Shown here: positions 1 through 14,030 of the stretch, in pieces
Numbering within the stretch: position 1 is the stretch's first letter
Layout of the letters: the number at the start of each line of letters is the position of its first letter
Origin: Cyanoderma ruficeps
Lineage: Eukaryota > Chordata > Aves > Passeriformes > Timaliidae
Direction of reading: 5' to 3'
Assembly: GCA_008694505.1 (NCBI GenBank)
Contig: VZDJ01000116.1
Coordinates: 19,953,716 to 20,017,715, forward strand
DNA: 64,000 nucleotides
The notes under the pieces: generated by a model
Told to the model about the DNA's origin: nothing
Seen by the model: the letters and a program-made list of their open reading frames with translations, nothing else
Databases searched by the model: none
Program-made: the position numbers and the translations under genes

Positions 1-1711
1 CAGACTCCAAAGCTTTACTCACACTGGGATCTTCCTCATCAACCCATGGGTGGTTTTGTCACAGAGGTGCTCTAGCAAAACAAAACCATATTCAGATTTG
101 GCTGTACCCACAGTGCCTTCAGGGACCTAGATAAAGAATCTAAACTTCAATTCCTCCTGACTTAGCTCCACAAGGCTACATTGCTGAACATGCAAACTTG
201 TTACGGTACATCTGCTGTCCAAATGGTGGAAAAACCAACAAAACTCACCCTGCCTGCAGGTCCTGCCTGGTTGTGAACGCCAGAAACACCCTCAAAGAGC
301 CACTTCATGGCTGACATTTCTCATCCACATCGACCATTTGGTGAGCATCAACCACACACTTTTAGCTTAGATTAGCCTCACTGAAAGCAAGGGAATTCCA
401 AATCCCAAGGAAGTGTGGGTTTGTTTTTTTTTTTCTCCCTGAATTTCCTTTTAGCACAGACTTGGCATGTTTGCAAATCTCACCTTCAGGGTAGGCTTAA
501 ATTCACTCTTGAGAGACACTGAGGTGGCAGCCACACTTATGTAAGAGCAGCTGTACATGGCATGATTTTAGTGGTTCTAACATCACAGAAGCAGGCTGTG
601 ACAGTCACAGCACTTGCTGCTCGCCAGCCAGGATAGACTGCTTGATCATCATCGATCACCAGGAGAGAAAAATGCTTTTATCGATATTGTTTTACTGTTT
701 ATTTAGAGACGTGAGCTGCAGACACACTCCAGGAAGAAAGGTACACCTGTCCAGTGTATTGTCATACAAGAAAGGAGAGGCCCTGAGGCTCAAGAGAATT
801 GTCAGGTACACAGCTCTTGCTCCCCTCAACTTTCAGAGCACAGTATTTTTACTAGCAAGGCTCACAGCGTGTTTGTCCTAAAGTTGCTGGAAAACCTTTT
901 CTGCAAAATAATTGGGGCACATTAGTTGAATGAAGAGAACAAAAAGAGGAAGGAAGTAAGCCATATCATCATATGAAACATATCTATTCTTTCACTTGGA
1001 TTTTTCTTATACTACTGATGACAAGTGAAAGGGAGATTAAATATGAAGTCTCATTAAAACGTTGTTGTTGTTGTCCCCAAGGTCTATACATCTGTGGTTT
1101 GGAATGTTCACTCTTGCCATCTTTAGCAAAGTTTCAAGTAATACTGAAAAGTACAGGAAAACCCAACAAGTTCTACCAGGCAAAGATCCAGAGCTCCAAT
1201 TACAAGTGCAATGAGAAAAGAGTAATAGATTTTAATTGGTGCCCAAGGGGGGAAGGTCAGTCTCTCTGGAACAATGGGAGTCTTTGGTGGTAATTGACTG
1301 AAGGCTCCTGTGAGAACCTCCAAATGGCAGCAACACACTTGAAACAGTAGCAACAGGAAAGGTTTGGCATCCTGGAACACCTGGAAAAGTATTTTTGGTT
1401 GAGGTAGTACAGAAAGAGAGCAGTGAAACACACTAACAAGGAACCTGACTTGGGAGACACCTCTCAGCTCCAAGGTTTGAAATGTCAAGACATATTTTCA
1501 TTAGAGAAATTTATTTCAGTTTAAAAAGGAATATTGCCATGCCACTGGTGCTAGGCACACAGGGGTCTGGAGCAGCAATGATCTGTCCACTGCTACAGTG
1601 AATCATTGAATGACTGAATTAAACTTCCTCTACACCTCCATGATAACCTGGCGGTACTCTGCCAAACAGGTTCAAATGATTGATGCTTTCCTCCTTTCCT
1701 TTCTGCACCTC

Positions 1712-1737
1712 TTTTTTTTTTCCTTTTTTTTTTTTTT
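1712..1737 (+). repeat. Poly-T tract
   Basis: Two T runs of about 10 and 14 bases separated by CC. Similar plain homopolymers occur at 2015-2028 (A14), 37401-37412 (T12), 50686-50698 (A13) and 63435-63449 (A15). Confidence 0.85.
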
Positions 1738-3003
1738 AACCTGTGAAAGGGTTAGTTTATATATTTAAGCAACGTAAATGAAGGTGAACTGCAGTTTGCA
1801 ATTCCCTCTCAGGAAGAAATGGTACAAAAGGAGATCTGGTAGTTTGTGATCTTCCAGAACCACAAGAATTAGGAGAAAAAATGATTTTGTGGATAGGATT
1901 TCAACCAAAATCCTGTGTTCAGTTTCTGTCTGCAGCTGATTATTTTTTGACGTTAGAAAAACATAGATTTGATCTCATTCATTAACTAGGACTGACAATA
2001 TTTCTCCTGAACTTAAAAAAAAAAAAAAGTGCAAAGGTCTTGAGTAGAAGCAGAGAAACAGAGAAACTTTCTTCCCCAGTTGATACTACCTGGGTTCATC
2101 TGAAATTGTTCTTTACTTTCTGGGAGCTGAGTAACATGGCATTAGGGAGGACATATGGATGTGTTTGTGTTTCTCCCTTCACTGCCAAAAGCTAAGCACA
2201 AACTTCTGTCGTTCAGATTTGCTATGCTATTACATTGATTATTTACCATTAGTAAGAGTAATAAATGGAAGACAAGTTGTACACCAGAACCCAAAGGAAC
2301 AGATGCTGCTCAAACACAGAGAAAAAAAAAATCTCTTCCTATAAATTCTTAACTTATAAATAGGACAGAAGGATCTTGGTCTTGACGCAGAAGGGTGAGT
2401 CACAATAATATGATTTTGTGTTTTCAGGGCTGCATAATGTCCAGGAACAGCTGTAAGCCCATTGCCATGCTTATTATTAAGGAATTACTTCTACTGGATT
2501 GTCTTCACCAGAAAGCTACACCCAGAGCACACGATATGCTCAAGAGCAGAGTTCACAGAAATTGTTTATGAGGAAACAAAGAGAGACCAGCAACCACACC
2601 ACACACAAAAGGCCAAATCCTCTAAAACATATTCTGTCTGAAAAAAACAACATTGAAAAATAATATTTAAACTCTGTGCAATATGATGTGCAAAGGAGAC
2701 CTAAACCAGGGGAAGGTGAATTTTTTTTAACCATATCTGATGAAGAGACACCTAATTCTGCATTGAGATTAGGCACCACAATTTGAGGTTTTGTTGGTAA
2801 CTGTGCAGTTGCATGGGGAACATATTCCACAGTTTTCCATCTTTGGTCCGTGTGGAAAACGTTACTGAACGAACACATAAGCATCTCATCACTCCTGGAC
2901 AAAACCCTGAGAAATGCCTGCACATACAGAATATGTAATGCAAGGACCAGATCACAGTTCCTTTCTATTCTCCTTTATTACCTCTAATGAAGGAATTAGG
3001 TAC

Positions 3004-3047
3004 CTGAAGAGATTTTATATTAGGAGACTGAAGAGATTTTATATTTA
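3004..3047 (+). repeat. 24-bp tandem duplication
   Basis: CTGAAGAGATTTTATATT occurs at 3004 and again at 3028, period 24. Confidence 0.85.
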
Positions 3048-6000
3048 CACAGAGGCAAAGAGACCTAAACGCAGATGTGCAGTGGAGAATTCAGTGTTCT
3101 GCATTGAAGCTGTTCAGAGCAGACTTTTGACAACAATAGAACCACCAAATTGGTTAAAAATATAATTTAGGTACCATTATTTTGTTCCATTGTTTTCAGT
3201 AGAATTTATCTTGGTAAATCTCTGAAGAATTTTAAAAGGAAACATTTCAAAACAAAATGGTTTTAGCTTTTCACATCCAAGACATTGTTATTCTAACATC
3301 AATCTCTTCAAGACAGAAAAGTCTTAGATGACCTCAGCAGAAAAAAAATAGTGTTTTGACTAGGAGTAAGTGCTTTCAATCAATATGATTTTTTTCTTTC
3401 TCGAAATAACAAAATCCATTATTCATAATATTCTATATGCAATAGAAAACTGCAAATTTGATTTTTGCTTGTCAAATACTGTGCTAATTTAAATATTTCT
3501 GTAGAACATTATCTTTTGAAAATATTTCACCAGCTTTTTAACTGCAGTGTCAGTTTAAGAAACACCAACAAAAGTGTGTTGGCTCACAGATTCATGGTAA
3601 CAGTTGGCCACACTCAAAATTTACTACCAAATATTTCTCTCAAATCCTCACATGTTCTTCTCAGAAAATGTGCATAGAAACACTGTGAAGGTACAAGTGT
3701 GCCCTGAACATGCCCCACAGGCTGATTTCACTCCTCTATCCATGAAAAAATGCTTAGGAAACAGTGGTCTAGGGCTTGATCCACTGAATCAGAATACCTA
3801 GCAAGAACTCCTCTGATAGTTCTTTATGAACATATTTTTGTCTACCTGATTAATGTCAACCTCAACACCACGCTCAGCACTGCCTCCAACAATTCCCATT
3901 ATCATTGCTCTGCCTCCTCAACAGCTTTCTCTCCTTTGTTCTCACTTATCCCTAAAACATTTACCTGTACAGAAACATTGACCACAATTCAGTACTTCTG
4001 AACATGGTAGAAGAGATTCCTCCACAGAAAAACTGATTTTGTGCAAATTTGTGTGAGACCCACACTCATCTGAAAGCCACGTCACGGTAAAGAGAAAGAG
4101 AATGAATTCTGTGTATTCCCACCCACAGCCTCCCTATGCCATTATGTCAAAGCTGTGTGACTGGATTTTGAAAAGCATTGTATTTTCCTTGCTCCCCAAG
4201 TTATATGCCCTTCCTAAATGTTTTAATTCCTTTTCTGACTGCTATTGAGAAAGACGTGGAGAGATGAGAATCAAAAGACACAATAGAAAAGATACAGATT
4301 ACAGTGTCTTGTTTTCAGTAAGTTTTGACCCTTGAATTCTCTGTTTTGTGTTAAATTTGACTCCTTTTAAAATTATTATTATCATTATTATTCTGGCTCT
4401 GGAAAATCTCTCTTTGTTACTGTAACAAGAAACCTAAGCCTTTCACTTAGTAGCACTAAAAGGAAAAGGTCATTCATGGTTTTTGCAATATCTTTTTCAT
4501 ACCAGACACTTAATTATTCCCATTTTTTCCACGAAGCTTGGCTGCTTCCTCAAGGACCTCTTACTCTCAATTTGATATATGAATCATCACTTGTTGGTCT
4601 CTAGTTCTCATGCTATTTGCATACAAGTCGAATTCCACATTTTCTTAGCAGTAGATGACTTTCTAATTACATCCATTAATCTTTGCCATCACTCCCCTCT
4701 CTCTGCATTTACTAGCACTTATCAATCAGAAGTTTAATAATCAACAATAATTTTTCTTGTTTGGTTTTTTTTCACTTTCTTCTCCCCGTACTCTAAGCAC
4801 AGCTAGACAGAAGGCAGAACCCTTGAGTGTCCTGTCATTTCATCATTCATTTCTGCATAACAACATATCTAGACTGCAGAAGGAGTGAGCAGTTGCAATC
4901 AGCTGGCAAACATGCCCTACAGATTACACTCTCTGCTAATTAACAGACAGTACTTTGCTGCAGGCCTAGCAAGGGAGGGTTGAGTGGTCAATATTCAAAC
5001 AACATTTGGGCTTTTTTACATCATCATTTCCAAAGTGGCACAAAACAGCCATTTTATGGTCATGTCACAGATCTTTTTCACTTGAAGGTGAACTTCTAAA
5101 GATATATAGTATGAAGACAACTTCCAAATTTCATGTTCCTACCACGACACAACAGGGAAGGGAGATAAAAGAGATTTAGTTATGTAACTTTAATACCTCA
5201 AAACCCATAAAGTAACTGAAAAAAACCCTGCTGAACATATTTTTAGCCTGATTTTATGGGACACTGAACAAACTGATTTTTAACCACTTGGGACCAGTTT
5301 TTCATAGGAAAAAACCCCTCAATATTATGGCAACTGGCTTTCTTCCTGGTTTAAACAGCCTGTCTTACTTATGGAAATGGATGGAGCTACAAGTTTGAAA
5401 CCAAGACAGGGCAGTTCTTGCTCTGCCATCAATCCCAGCTGCCTGTACACAGCCTGCAACTAACAACATATTGCTCCTGTGCTCTCGAAGCTGCTGGCAT
5501 ATATCCTTCCTTGCCAAAAGGGATATCATCTGTTCCAGAGTATTTGGTAAATCACAGAGGAACTAAAAAGGGATGAAAGAATTGAAGGAAATTCAACAAG
5601 AGATTATCTTGCATAAATATTAATTGCCCAGTTTGCAGGAAACAGGGAACAGATTCAGAAGGGAAAGAACACTTTTGAAACTCCAAAGTTGAATTCCGTA
5701 GCTTATACCTCCCCATCATTAGTTTGAACACCCAGTGTGCCCTTGGAGACTTCTGTGAGATACAAAGGCATACTGTAGTGCTACTTTGAGTGAGGAAATG
5801 TCAAAACTGCCACTATTTTTGATAGGCTTACAAGAGCAGAAGTGGAATAAATGGGCTTTGATTTCACTTCATATCCAAGAAGAGATATGGATGTGGAGTA
5901 ATGGCAAGGGCTTTGTGTGTAATGGCTATTGTGAGAGCTGTCATGTACTGCAGCCATGAATCAGAAAGTTTGGTGGCAGATGCTGCCAGACACTTCAAAA

Positions 6001-7039
6001 GTAAAAAGGTTCACTTTGAAAGATGAGGCTCTGCCTTCAGTTTGTTAATATGGACCAAATTATTGTTAATTATTTGTTTCCCCACAAACTCTGTATTAAA
6101 GACAGCATCACCTCTACAGTGACACACCTTCACTGACTCCAGAGAAACCACCCAACTGCCAGATCATATCCAACAGATGTGAGCAACAATCCACCTTTCT
6201 AACCTAGTAAAAAAATTCTCCTTGTTTGCATGCAAGATGGGAGACAGAAAAGACAGTCTTCTGAAATGAAAATCAAGTCTATACTTGTTTATCTGGTTCA
6301 CAGCTAGAATTACTTTTGAATCTAAAGGTATTACAAGCAAAAGTGAAAACTGTAATTGCATTAACCCAAGGACATCCCAAGATTATCAGATTTTCCAGTT
6401 ACCACCACCAGAGGCTTGTAAAGCAGTCGATTTAATCCATCATTATTGCTAAACTGCAGAAAATTAAAGCTTAATTCTCAGTGTGAGACATCCCTCTTCC
6501 CATGGGTAGTGAACTGTTTGCATGTGTACACTGTTATCCACTGAACCACCCCTGCAGTCCAAGATAATCTCTTGTAGGTTCAGGCTTTCAACCCTTTTCT
6601 GATGAGGTGGAATTTTTAGCTCAAACTGCTGAATGAAACAGATTTAGGCCACTGTATTTAGAGAAAAAATAGAAGTGAAGAAGAATTCCTAGCCTCTTCC
6701 ACTGGAAGACCATTAGATAAAAGGCATGTGTAGTACTATGCAACTCAAAATGCCAATCAGGTAAGTGATAACAGGAGATAAATCCCACACCATATTCTCT
6801 CAACTCCCTCCCTCCAAAATACTCTGAAGCAAATTATGAGGTTATAAAGGATCATTACTTATGGTCATAGGATAGGAGACATTTCATGCACCATCCTATC
6901 TTATACAGCATTTAATCCAAACAGAAGTTTCCATTTGAACAAATTTATGTTTGGATGTCCAAAATGCTGCAGGACAAGGTGGTTCCTCCCTTCAAAAAGG
7001 TACGAAAACATTCTCAGTAAACATCTCCTTGAAATCTCC

Positions 7040-7160
7040 ACTACAACATTTAAAAAAACAGAAAGCAACAACAACAGCTCCCAAAAACCCCCCAAACCCA
7101 ATCCTAATGCAAAAAAAACACTGACCACAAAACCCCAACCAATTCCAACCATTCACATAC
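7040..7160 (+). repeat. A/C-rich low-complexity tract
   Basis: Almost G-free sequence with runs such as CAACAACAACAGC, CCCCCCAAACCC and AAAAAAAAC. It explains the lysine/proline-rich open frame seen across it. Confidence 0.7.
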
Positions 7161-10100
7161 GCCTTTTTGGTCTCTTTTGACTGTCTCTTTGAAGGCTGGA
7201 CTCAGCCTGCAGCTAACAGGGGCCTTTCCTTCCAAATGAAGAGAGAAGAGCAAGGAAATAATTGCTTTTATCTCAGCAAGAGTGGACTGCAATCACACAT
7301 TGTGCTATTGGCATGACTGACAGAGGCTGGTTTCCCACTGTGCCTGATTTGCTAAGGATGCCATCCCCTGATGGCCATGGGATTGACTTAGCCCACAGTG
7401 AGGTGTGCTCAGAGCTCTGCTGAGCCCCAACCCCTCTAGTACAAGCTAAGCCTTCACACCAAGGTTTACAGAGGCTACAAGGAGGACACCGCTGCAAATA
7501 ACTGTTCCTTGACGGAAAAAATCAAGACCTTCCCTCACATCGCAGCTCTGAAAGTTTCCATAGTGAGGCAGGTCAGAAAGAGAATTTTTAGAAGTGTTCC
7601 CAAACTGATTTTAGCAACTGAAGATAAGCAGATTCCTGAGAAACAGCAATGCCAGGTGGAACTGTTCAACCTCTATGCACGTTTTCCCCAACTCTTAGAA
7701 GAGTGAGTACAAAGGTAAAGCACACAGCTCTACGTCTTACCCTTTATACAAGAGGGCAGTTTATGTTTTAGAAATTGGACTCCCCTAAAGCAAATAAACT
7801 TCCCTAATACCACAGGACAGAATGCAGCAATCAATCATTCCCATTTCACCTAATAAGGGTAAATTTTTTACTGTCTTGACTAATAGCAACTTCTGCCAAC
7901 TATTCTGTGCAGAACCACGAGCCAATACTAGAAAGAACAGAAGGCTAAGTTGCCATTCCTTTAATTTCCTTGCATTTAAAACTCACTAATATAAATAAAT
8001 TTGAAGTAGTTGGGGACCTAGCCAGCATTGAAACCCGTGCAATTTTATTTATAATAAATATGTGCTATCTGGGTGCTACACACTCAACAGGACAACGCTT
8101 AACACACTGTAATAAAGGTGATAAACACAAGCAGTGAATATCAAAGAAGAGGAAGGCATCTGTAATCCATTCATCTTTAAAGAGAGGAAAAAAAAGGCAA
8201 CACTGTTCCACATAGCAATTAAAATCTGAACAGTTGGAGGAATAAAGAGAAAAAAAAATCAAGGCAGGCCTGCAGAAAGGGAGAGAAAAAATAAAACAAA
8301 CAAACAAACACTACCACAAAAATTCAAACCCACAGGGAATATCTGATGCACCAGTCCTATTAATAGCATAAAAGTCACTGGCAGATACTATCACCCAGCA
8401 TTTGTTAATTAACTGAAGATACACAGATACAAGGGGCTCGAAAGTACAAAGAACTAATGGGCTGCACAAACTGGCTCTTTGCAGAGAACACAGTGTGCTT
8501 CCTACAAAGATACAGCATCTAAATTAGCCAGAAGCACTTCCTGAGTCAAAGAAAACCTCCAGTTAAACAAATTCTAGAGTCCCCACCACGACCCATTCAC
8601 TTTTTATGTGCATATGCCTATGATTTTCCACATAATGAGTAAAAAACAACCTATCTGAAAGGCTTTTGTAGAGAAAGACTGTAAAGCTTAGTGCATGTGA
8701 GTTTCTAGGAAAATGAATGACACACTTCTGTGAAAACAGAATTTCAAGGTATCAACTTGGATTTCCACTTTAGTTTTGTTTGTAACCCATCAGCATTATT
8801 CCCAAACAGTATTTCTTCATGTAGAAGCATTCAAATAATTTTCTTTCTCATCACAGAAGGTTCTATGAACCTAACAAATAAACCAATGTTGACATACCTA
8901 AGCCTAGGGATTTACTGCACATTGCACATATCTCTTCTGGAGACTTGTTGACAAATACTCAAACAGGCTCTGTGTCTTTGGCAAGATCCATGTGGTACAT
9001 TTTTTACCCCTGATCAGTGTCATCTGTCATACGACCAGGTAGCACAGTAATTCAGGAAAAGGAAAGAAAACTAAAAAATGTTCCCACTTCTCTTTGCCAG
9101 GACTTATACATCACTATGTTAGTAACCACTTTCTATCATTTCCTTTGGAAAATATTGTAATTCAGAAAAATGCCAAGCAACAGCAACAGGTCGTCAGTTT
9201 AAATTGTAAATAATGGTTGACTTTGTTCTAATTTTTTTCCAAGCATCCTTTTGCAATATGACATTGCCTGCAATGTCTGGTTAAAGGATTTAATTTTGTT
9301 CAATAAAGAGACAAGAATTGGAAGTCAAAAGCTTTTAGAAATAAATTGGCATGCATAGGCTGTGGGAAGCTCTGCAAATATTGGGTATTTATAGACACAG
9401 TTTTTTCCAAGATGGAGAAGAGCAAATAAATTACAACAAACAATTTATTCAGCACATGTTGTTGTTTGTTCATTTCCAGAATGTGAAAATAATCAGAAAT
9501 TCATGAACAAATCTATCAATTATTCTAATAAATCCAATTACATGCATTTTAGCGTTCACTGTTCTAACTGCTCTGTTTTGCAGAGAAGAGACAAGACTTA
9601 CATAAATGGTACATTTGCTTTTTTTCATTACAAGCAATCAGTCCTGAGCCATCCAAGTTCAAAATTTACTTTCTGTTTCAATGGAACTACTCTTAAAAGT
9701 TAAATATGTGCTAAAAGAACTTTTTTTTTTCCCAAAGCAAGGCAACTTCAGTAAGTTAAGTACATGCTGACCCCCCTTACGGATCACTGCTGCAGCAAGG
9801 TCTCTCATCCAATAACTTCAACAAGAAAAATGCACCATTTTCTTTTCTCTACTGAAGAAGCCTTTTCTCTCTGCTAAAGGAAGGCCTTGTGGAACAAAGG
9901 ACCTCAAAGGCTGCAGGTGCAGTCTGAGAAATCACCACATACAACTAATATTTAGGGAAAACACACTGTTAGCATTTGCCCAGTACTAACTGTAGCAGTG
10001 TATAAACCCTTGACATGAAGGGTATGAGTTTTAGAAAATTCGTGGAGTTTAGAGTAGTTGAGTTCTATATTTTAAAAGCATTTCTGCAGCTGTCCACCCT

Positions 10101-11459
10101 GCCCACATTAGTGAAACAGGATGCAACTTGCAAAGTGACCAGAATTTCTGAAAGCATTATCAGAATTTCAGGAGAGGAGAGGGGATCAGGTCTCAGGACC
10201 CACAGATTTTTCTTCAGTGGCAGATTTTTTAAATATGTTTTCTTCAGCTTTTCATTCCACAGCAGGTATGATAAGGACCTTGAGCTTCAGTATTTTTGCT
10301 TTTCCTGTAGAAGTATTCTTAGTGTGGTCACATGCCATGGCCTCAGCCTCGGGGGACTATTTGGGTGCCTAAAATTTGATGTTTATTGATGGAATAGCCT
10401 GATGTTCTACAGAAACAGACAGCATAAGGAAGATCTCCAAAAGTTCTCCCTGAAAGCCTAATTCTGCTCCTGCTGAAATGAACTTTGAAAAATTCAATCT
10501 TAGACCATTACCTAGGTCCTCTCATCCCAGGTGTTGCAGCTTTCCTCTGGCACTGTACCATACTGACCAGAGGCCAACTTTACCGCAGACTTCTGCCAGA
10601 AAAGATAGTTCCACATCTCTGCCTGAAAGCATCATCTTTTTCCTTTCATTTATCTCATTTTTGAGCTGGAAAGGGATTAGTTTTCAAGCAGGTCAGTCCT
10701 GGATCCAGCTCACCAGATGGCTACACAAACAAGGGTGGCAGAGAAAGGCAGGAAGTGGGAGGGTGCAGGATGCAGCCAGAGGTGATGAAGGCTTTTCAAT
10801 GCCAGCCTCCACTTCAGTTGGCTTGCTGAAGGACATTTAAGTGACCTGATAATTTCATTCTTCAGCTCCTAGAGAAGAGCTTCATGTCTTCTTAAGGGTC
10901 AATATCAATGAGATGACATCTCTCCACTAATTTGGGGACATTTAGTTGCAATTTAAACTGCTAAGCATTGTCCTCTCTGATAAGGACAGCTCCCTCTTCT
11001 TTCACAGTCTGTCTTAAAGAACACATAATTGCTTCAGTATAGTGAGAACAGCAGTATAGTGACCTCAGCTGCCCAAATACACCCAGCCTCCTTTAGAGGT
11101 GAGTCTTTACTAAGATTTTCTGTCAATGCATTTCAGTTTTGCCTGTAGTGACTCAAACTATGCAGAAGGACTGAAAAATAAGGAGTAGAAAAAAAATTTT
11201 TGTCAAAAATGTATCTCAAAGAAGGCATCCAGATTCCTTTCATGAATATGTCAGCATTATAAATTCATCGTAAATTGTTAGTCAGTAGGGTGTCTGAATG
11301 ATTAAAACCTTCTGGGCTTCGAAGGCATTTTCTCTGCAGGAATTTGTCAAATCCTGTTCAGTTCACTACTGGGAGCACTTAAAAGACAAATAATGTTACA
11401 TACAATCTGGTCACTGTAGATGCATTTCTGCCATTTTAACGAGTCTCTCTCCCTTCCAG

Positions 11460-11485
11460 ACAACAAAATCAACACCATCCAGAAG
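11460..11485 (+). other. Candidate antisense micro-exon (26 nt)
   Basis: On the plus strand a strong pyrimidine tract and acceptor (GAGTCTCTCTCCCTTCCAG) are followed after 26 nt by an AAG|GTGAGC donor. It lies about 250 bp from the 100-nt SORCS1 exon on the opposite strand. No transcript is known to me; chance pairing of splice-like sites is possible. Confidence 0.2.
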
Positions 11486-11733
11486 GTGAGCAAACAATTA
11501 CACGCATGGCACCTGTCCATTTAATAGACATCCTTCCCTCAAGTGTTACTGGTAAGTGGCATAGGTGGTACAATTTGGGTTATAGTTTGATAAAGTAACA
11601 TATTTTTTTCAGGCAAGAGCAACAGAGAGACTCCTGCCACTTAAACAGTAACAGATATTGAAGAAATTAGAAGAGATCTCCAGGACAGCATTAGCATCAT
11701 AAAGCTAAAATGTGCCAACACATTGTCACCTAC

Positions 11734-11833
11734 CTTACGTTTGTTTGTTGGGCAAACATACAAGTAGCTCAGAATAGTCTTCAGACCAACTTTATCGTTC
11801 AGTTTCTCGTATGTTGTCCCATAATCTGTTGAC
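11734..11833 (-). CDS. SORCS1: SORCS1 coding exon (probably exon 3), Asp-box of VPS10 propeller
   Basis: This 100-nt exon on the minus strand begins with the last base of a split Arg codon and then encodes 33 codons, starting STDYGTTYEKLNDKVGLKT and ending YLYVCPTNKRK. S-T-D-Y-G-T-T-Y fits the Asp-box (BNR) pattern S-x-D-x-G-x-x-aromatic that caps blades in sortilin-type propellers. The acceptor is TGTAG|G and the donor is AAG|GTAGGT, so the exon leaves in phase 0. The Cys in YVCPTNKRK is the SORCS1 form as I recall it; SORCS3 has Asn there. This is family memory, not an alignment. Single-exon open frames continuing past these boundaries are intron read-through. The next exon, expected to encode the IMLLTDPE region, was not found in 1-11733, so that intron exceeds 11.7 kb. 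Confidence 0.95.
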
Positions 11834-11880
11834 CTACAATTCAAGAGAGATTCTCATAAGTACAAACACTTAATCACAAA
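11834..11880 (-). promoter_or_regulatory. Splice acceptor of the 100-nt exon (weak tract)
   Basis: Read on the minus strand, the intron ends GAGAATCTCTCTTGAATTGTAG. The pyrimidine tract is short and broken by purines, so this acceptor looks weaker than that of the other exon. A possible branch motif, TGATTAAG, lies further upstream. The AG is supported by the reading phase shared with the upstream exon. Confidence 0.7.
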
Positions 11881-14005
11881 ACCACAAGTCACTTGGCAGC
11901 TTTTCAATATAAGTCATGCTTTAAATAGCGGAATGGCTCTCCAGAGCTTTTGCAATGATTCATGTAGTATATAATGATACTTAATTATATACACACAGCA
12001 TCATGTGCGTGTTTATAATTTGCATTTAAATTAGATTAGGAAAAATTAAACCAGCATCTTCCCAAAGCATCTTAAACATGCACAATAAGAAATGCTACAT
12101 TCTGCATACAGAAGATAATGATTGTCAGAAATGCCAAATAGCAGACAGCAAGAGACTAAGGTTATCAATTCATCATTTACTCCAAGCTTAGACTAATTTT
12201 GTTAAGATGGCTCATCTCAGCATATTCCAAAGTAGCTTCTCTGGCACTGACTAGAAGAAAGGATGGACATGTGCTTTATTTTTGCTTTTAAAGCCACCAT
12301 TAGGTAGAGAAAATAAAATATTTCTGAAATGAGGGTTGCCCATAAAAACATTGACTACAAAAAAAGTGAAAAAATAAGACTGTCCAGTGGTCCTGTAGGA
12401 GTTACTCTCAACATGTGACTGGAACCAATCATCAGCAGGGGTTTTGTTCATTATGCAGTTCATGCTTTCCTGAACTCTGTCTCAGTATCACAGGGATTTA
12501 GATAACCCGGCCAAGCTAGTAGGGTTGGCATCCATAAATTGCAGAAAGGGACATGTATCTAGGTAAGAGACATTCAAAAACATAACATATTCCTGTATCT
12601 CATCTGTAACATGCACAAATGGGCCTATATAGAACTTCACTTGCAAGCAGTAACATGAATTTTCCCTTTTTCTAAGCACTCCAAAAACCAGACATTCTGA
12701 AGTAAAATCTTGGTACCCATTATTTGCAGGTTCTCTCCTATCAGGGCAACAGTGGCCAAATTCACAAAGGCATTAAGCCTTTAATGCTTACTCCTTTTTT
12801 TCTGGTGAAATATGGGCGGTGGAACATTTCTGAATCAAGTACCATACCTACATTCACATTATAGTTTCTGAGATTTCAGATTTTGCAATCAGTACATGAA
12901 TAAAACAAGAAAGCAGCAGCTTAGGGGTTTATGCATGAAAGATGAATTGCACTAAAACGTGAATCTGCATTAAAGTTGAGTCTTTCTATTTAGGAACTTT
13001 ATGGAAGCCTTTGCACATCTCTGCCTGCTCATATAACAACTGGCCTATGATTTATGTCCACAGATTTCTCTTTTTCTCCAGTAAACACACGCCCTCCTCT
13101 GTGCATGTATGACCTTTGGTGTTCAGAACATTAACGTCAAATTCTCATCTGCTGACTGATCTTTCCCTTTATAAGGTCATCTCTCTCAGGAGCACATATA
13201 AACTCACAGAGCTATTTCCTCAGAGGACTGAGGAGTAGGGTACTGTTCTGGCTGTTTCTGCTACTGAATATTCCAGAGATGCTCCAGTAGCTGGGTAAGG
13301 GGATCCACAGCAGGATGCTGAACACAGCCTGGCCAAGGACTGCAGCCTCCCTGCCCCACATCACCACCCAGTCTTATCAGACATGAGTATTTCTGCTGCT
13401 CTCTGCCTAAACATCAAAAGCTACCCTTTGTGAAGTCTGAGCTGACAAAGACATGCAAAGATAGTAAGAACTACCTCTGACCTGCTGAGTTAGGAAAAAT
13501 ATATTAACAAAATAATGCTGCTTTTTCTTATAGCAGTGACAATTAATTCAAAATTGAATTCTTCAAAAAGGGGATAGGAGCAAAGAAAATCTGAGACATA
13601 AAACTTGCTTTGAAATTGTTCAAGAAAGGCAGCCAGTACCCCTGCCACAACACAGCAAACTTATGTCAACAGCCTATTGCAAATAGTAATCTCAGAATTG
13701 CCAGCCACTTCTTATTTCAAATCTCTAGGCAATTGTTTTGCATTCACAGGTTTATTTACAGGTAACACTCTATACAGATGGAAGCGTGTGCTTCTGTCAA
13801 CATCCATAAAAAAACCTGAAAGATTTAAAAGCTTAGAAAAACATCTTTCTTTTTTTTATCAGATGAACAAATTCACAAGCAATTGAAGGAGCTACTATTA
13901 GATCTTACACTCATTATTGTGTTCTAAACTGACAATAGCAAGTCCTTCTACCTTTGCATTTACCATTTTTTTCTTTTGTACCACTTTACAATTACCCTTA
14001 GGTTT

Positions 14006-14030
14006 GGGGGTGGGGGGCAGAAGGAGGGGG
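14006..14030 (+). repeat. G-rich tract
   Basis: GGGGGTGGGGGGCAGAAGGA followed by GGGGG. Three long G-runs and one GG; a two- or three-layer quadruplex is conceivable, but the canonical four-run pattern is not met. Confidence 0.5.

Larger units (their letters stand above)
1..11733 (-). other. SORCS1: SORCS1 intron downstream of the 100-nt exon (partial)
   Basis: AT-rich intronic sequence with no exon recognised on either strand. It contains T-rich and A-rich runs (1712-1737, 2015-2028), a short GTT run near 1061-1075, a 24-bp tandem duplication near 3004-3047, an ATT-rich microsatellite near 4371-4392, an A/C-rich block near 7040-7160, an AAAC run near 8295-8310 and a plus-strand micro-exon candidate at 11460-11485. 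The open frames here show no protein family I recognise. Confidence 0.8.

Noticed and set aside
7509..7706. 65-codon plus-strand frame with a protein-like K/E/R/Q-rich texture
   Set aside because: It opens at TTG, has no family match and no supporting splice sites.
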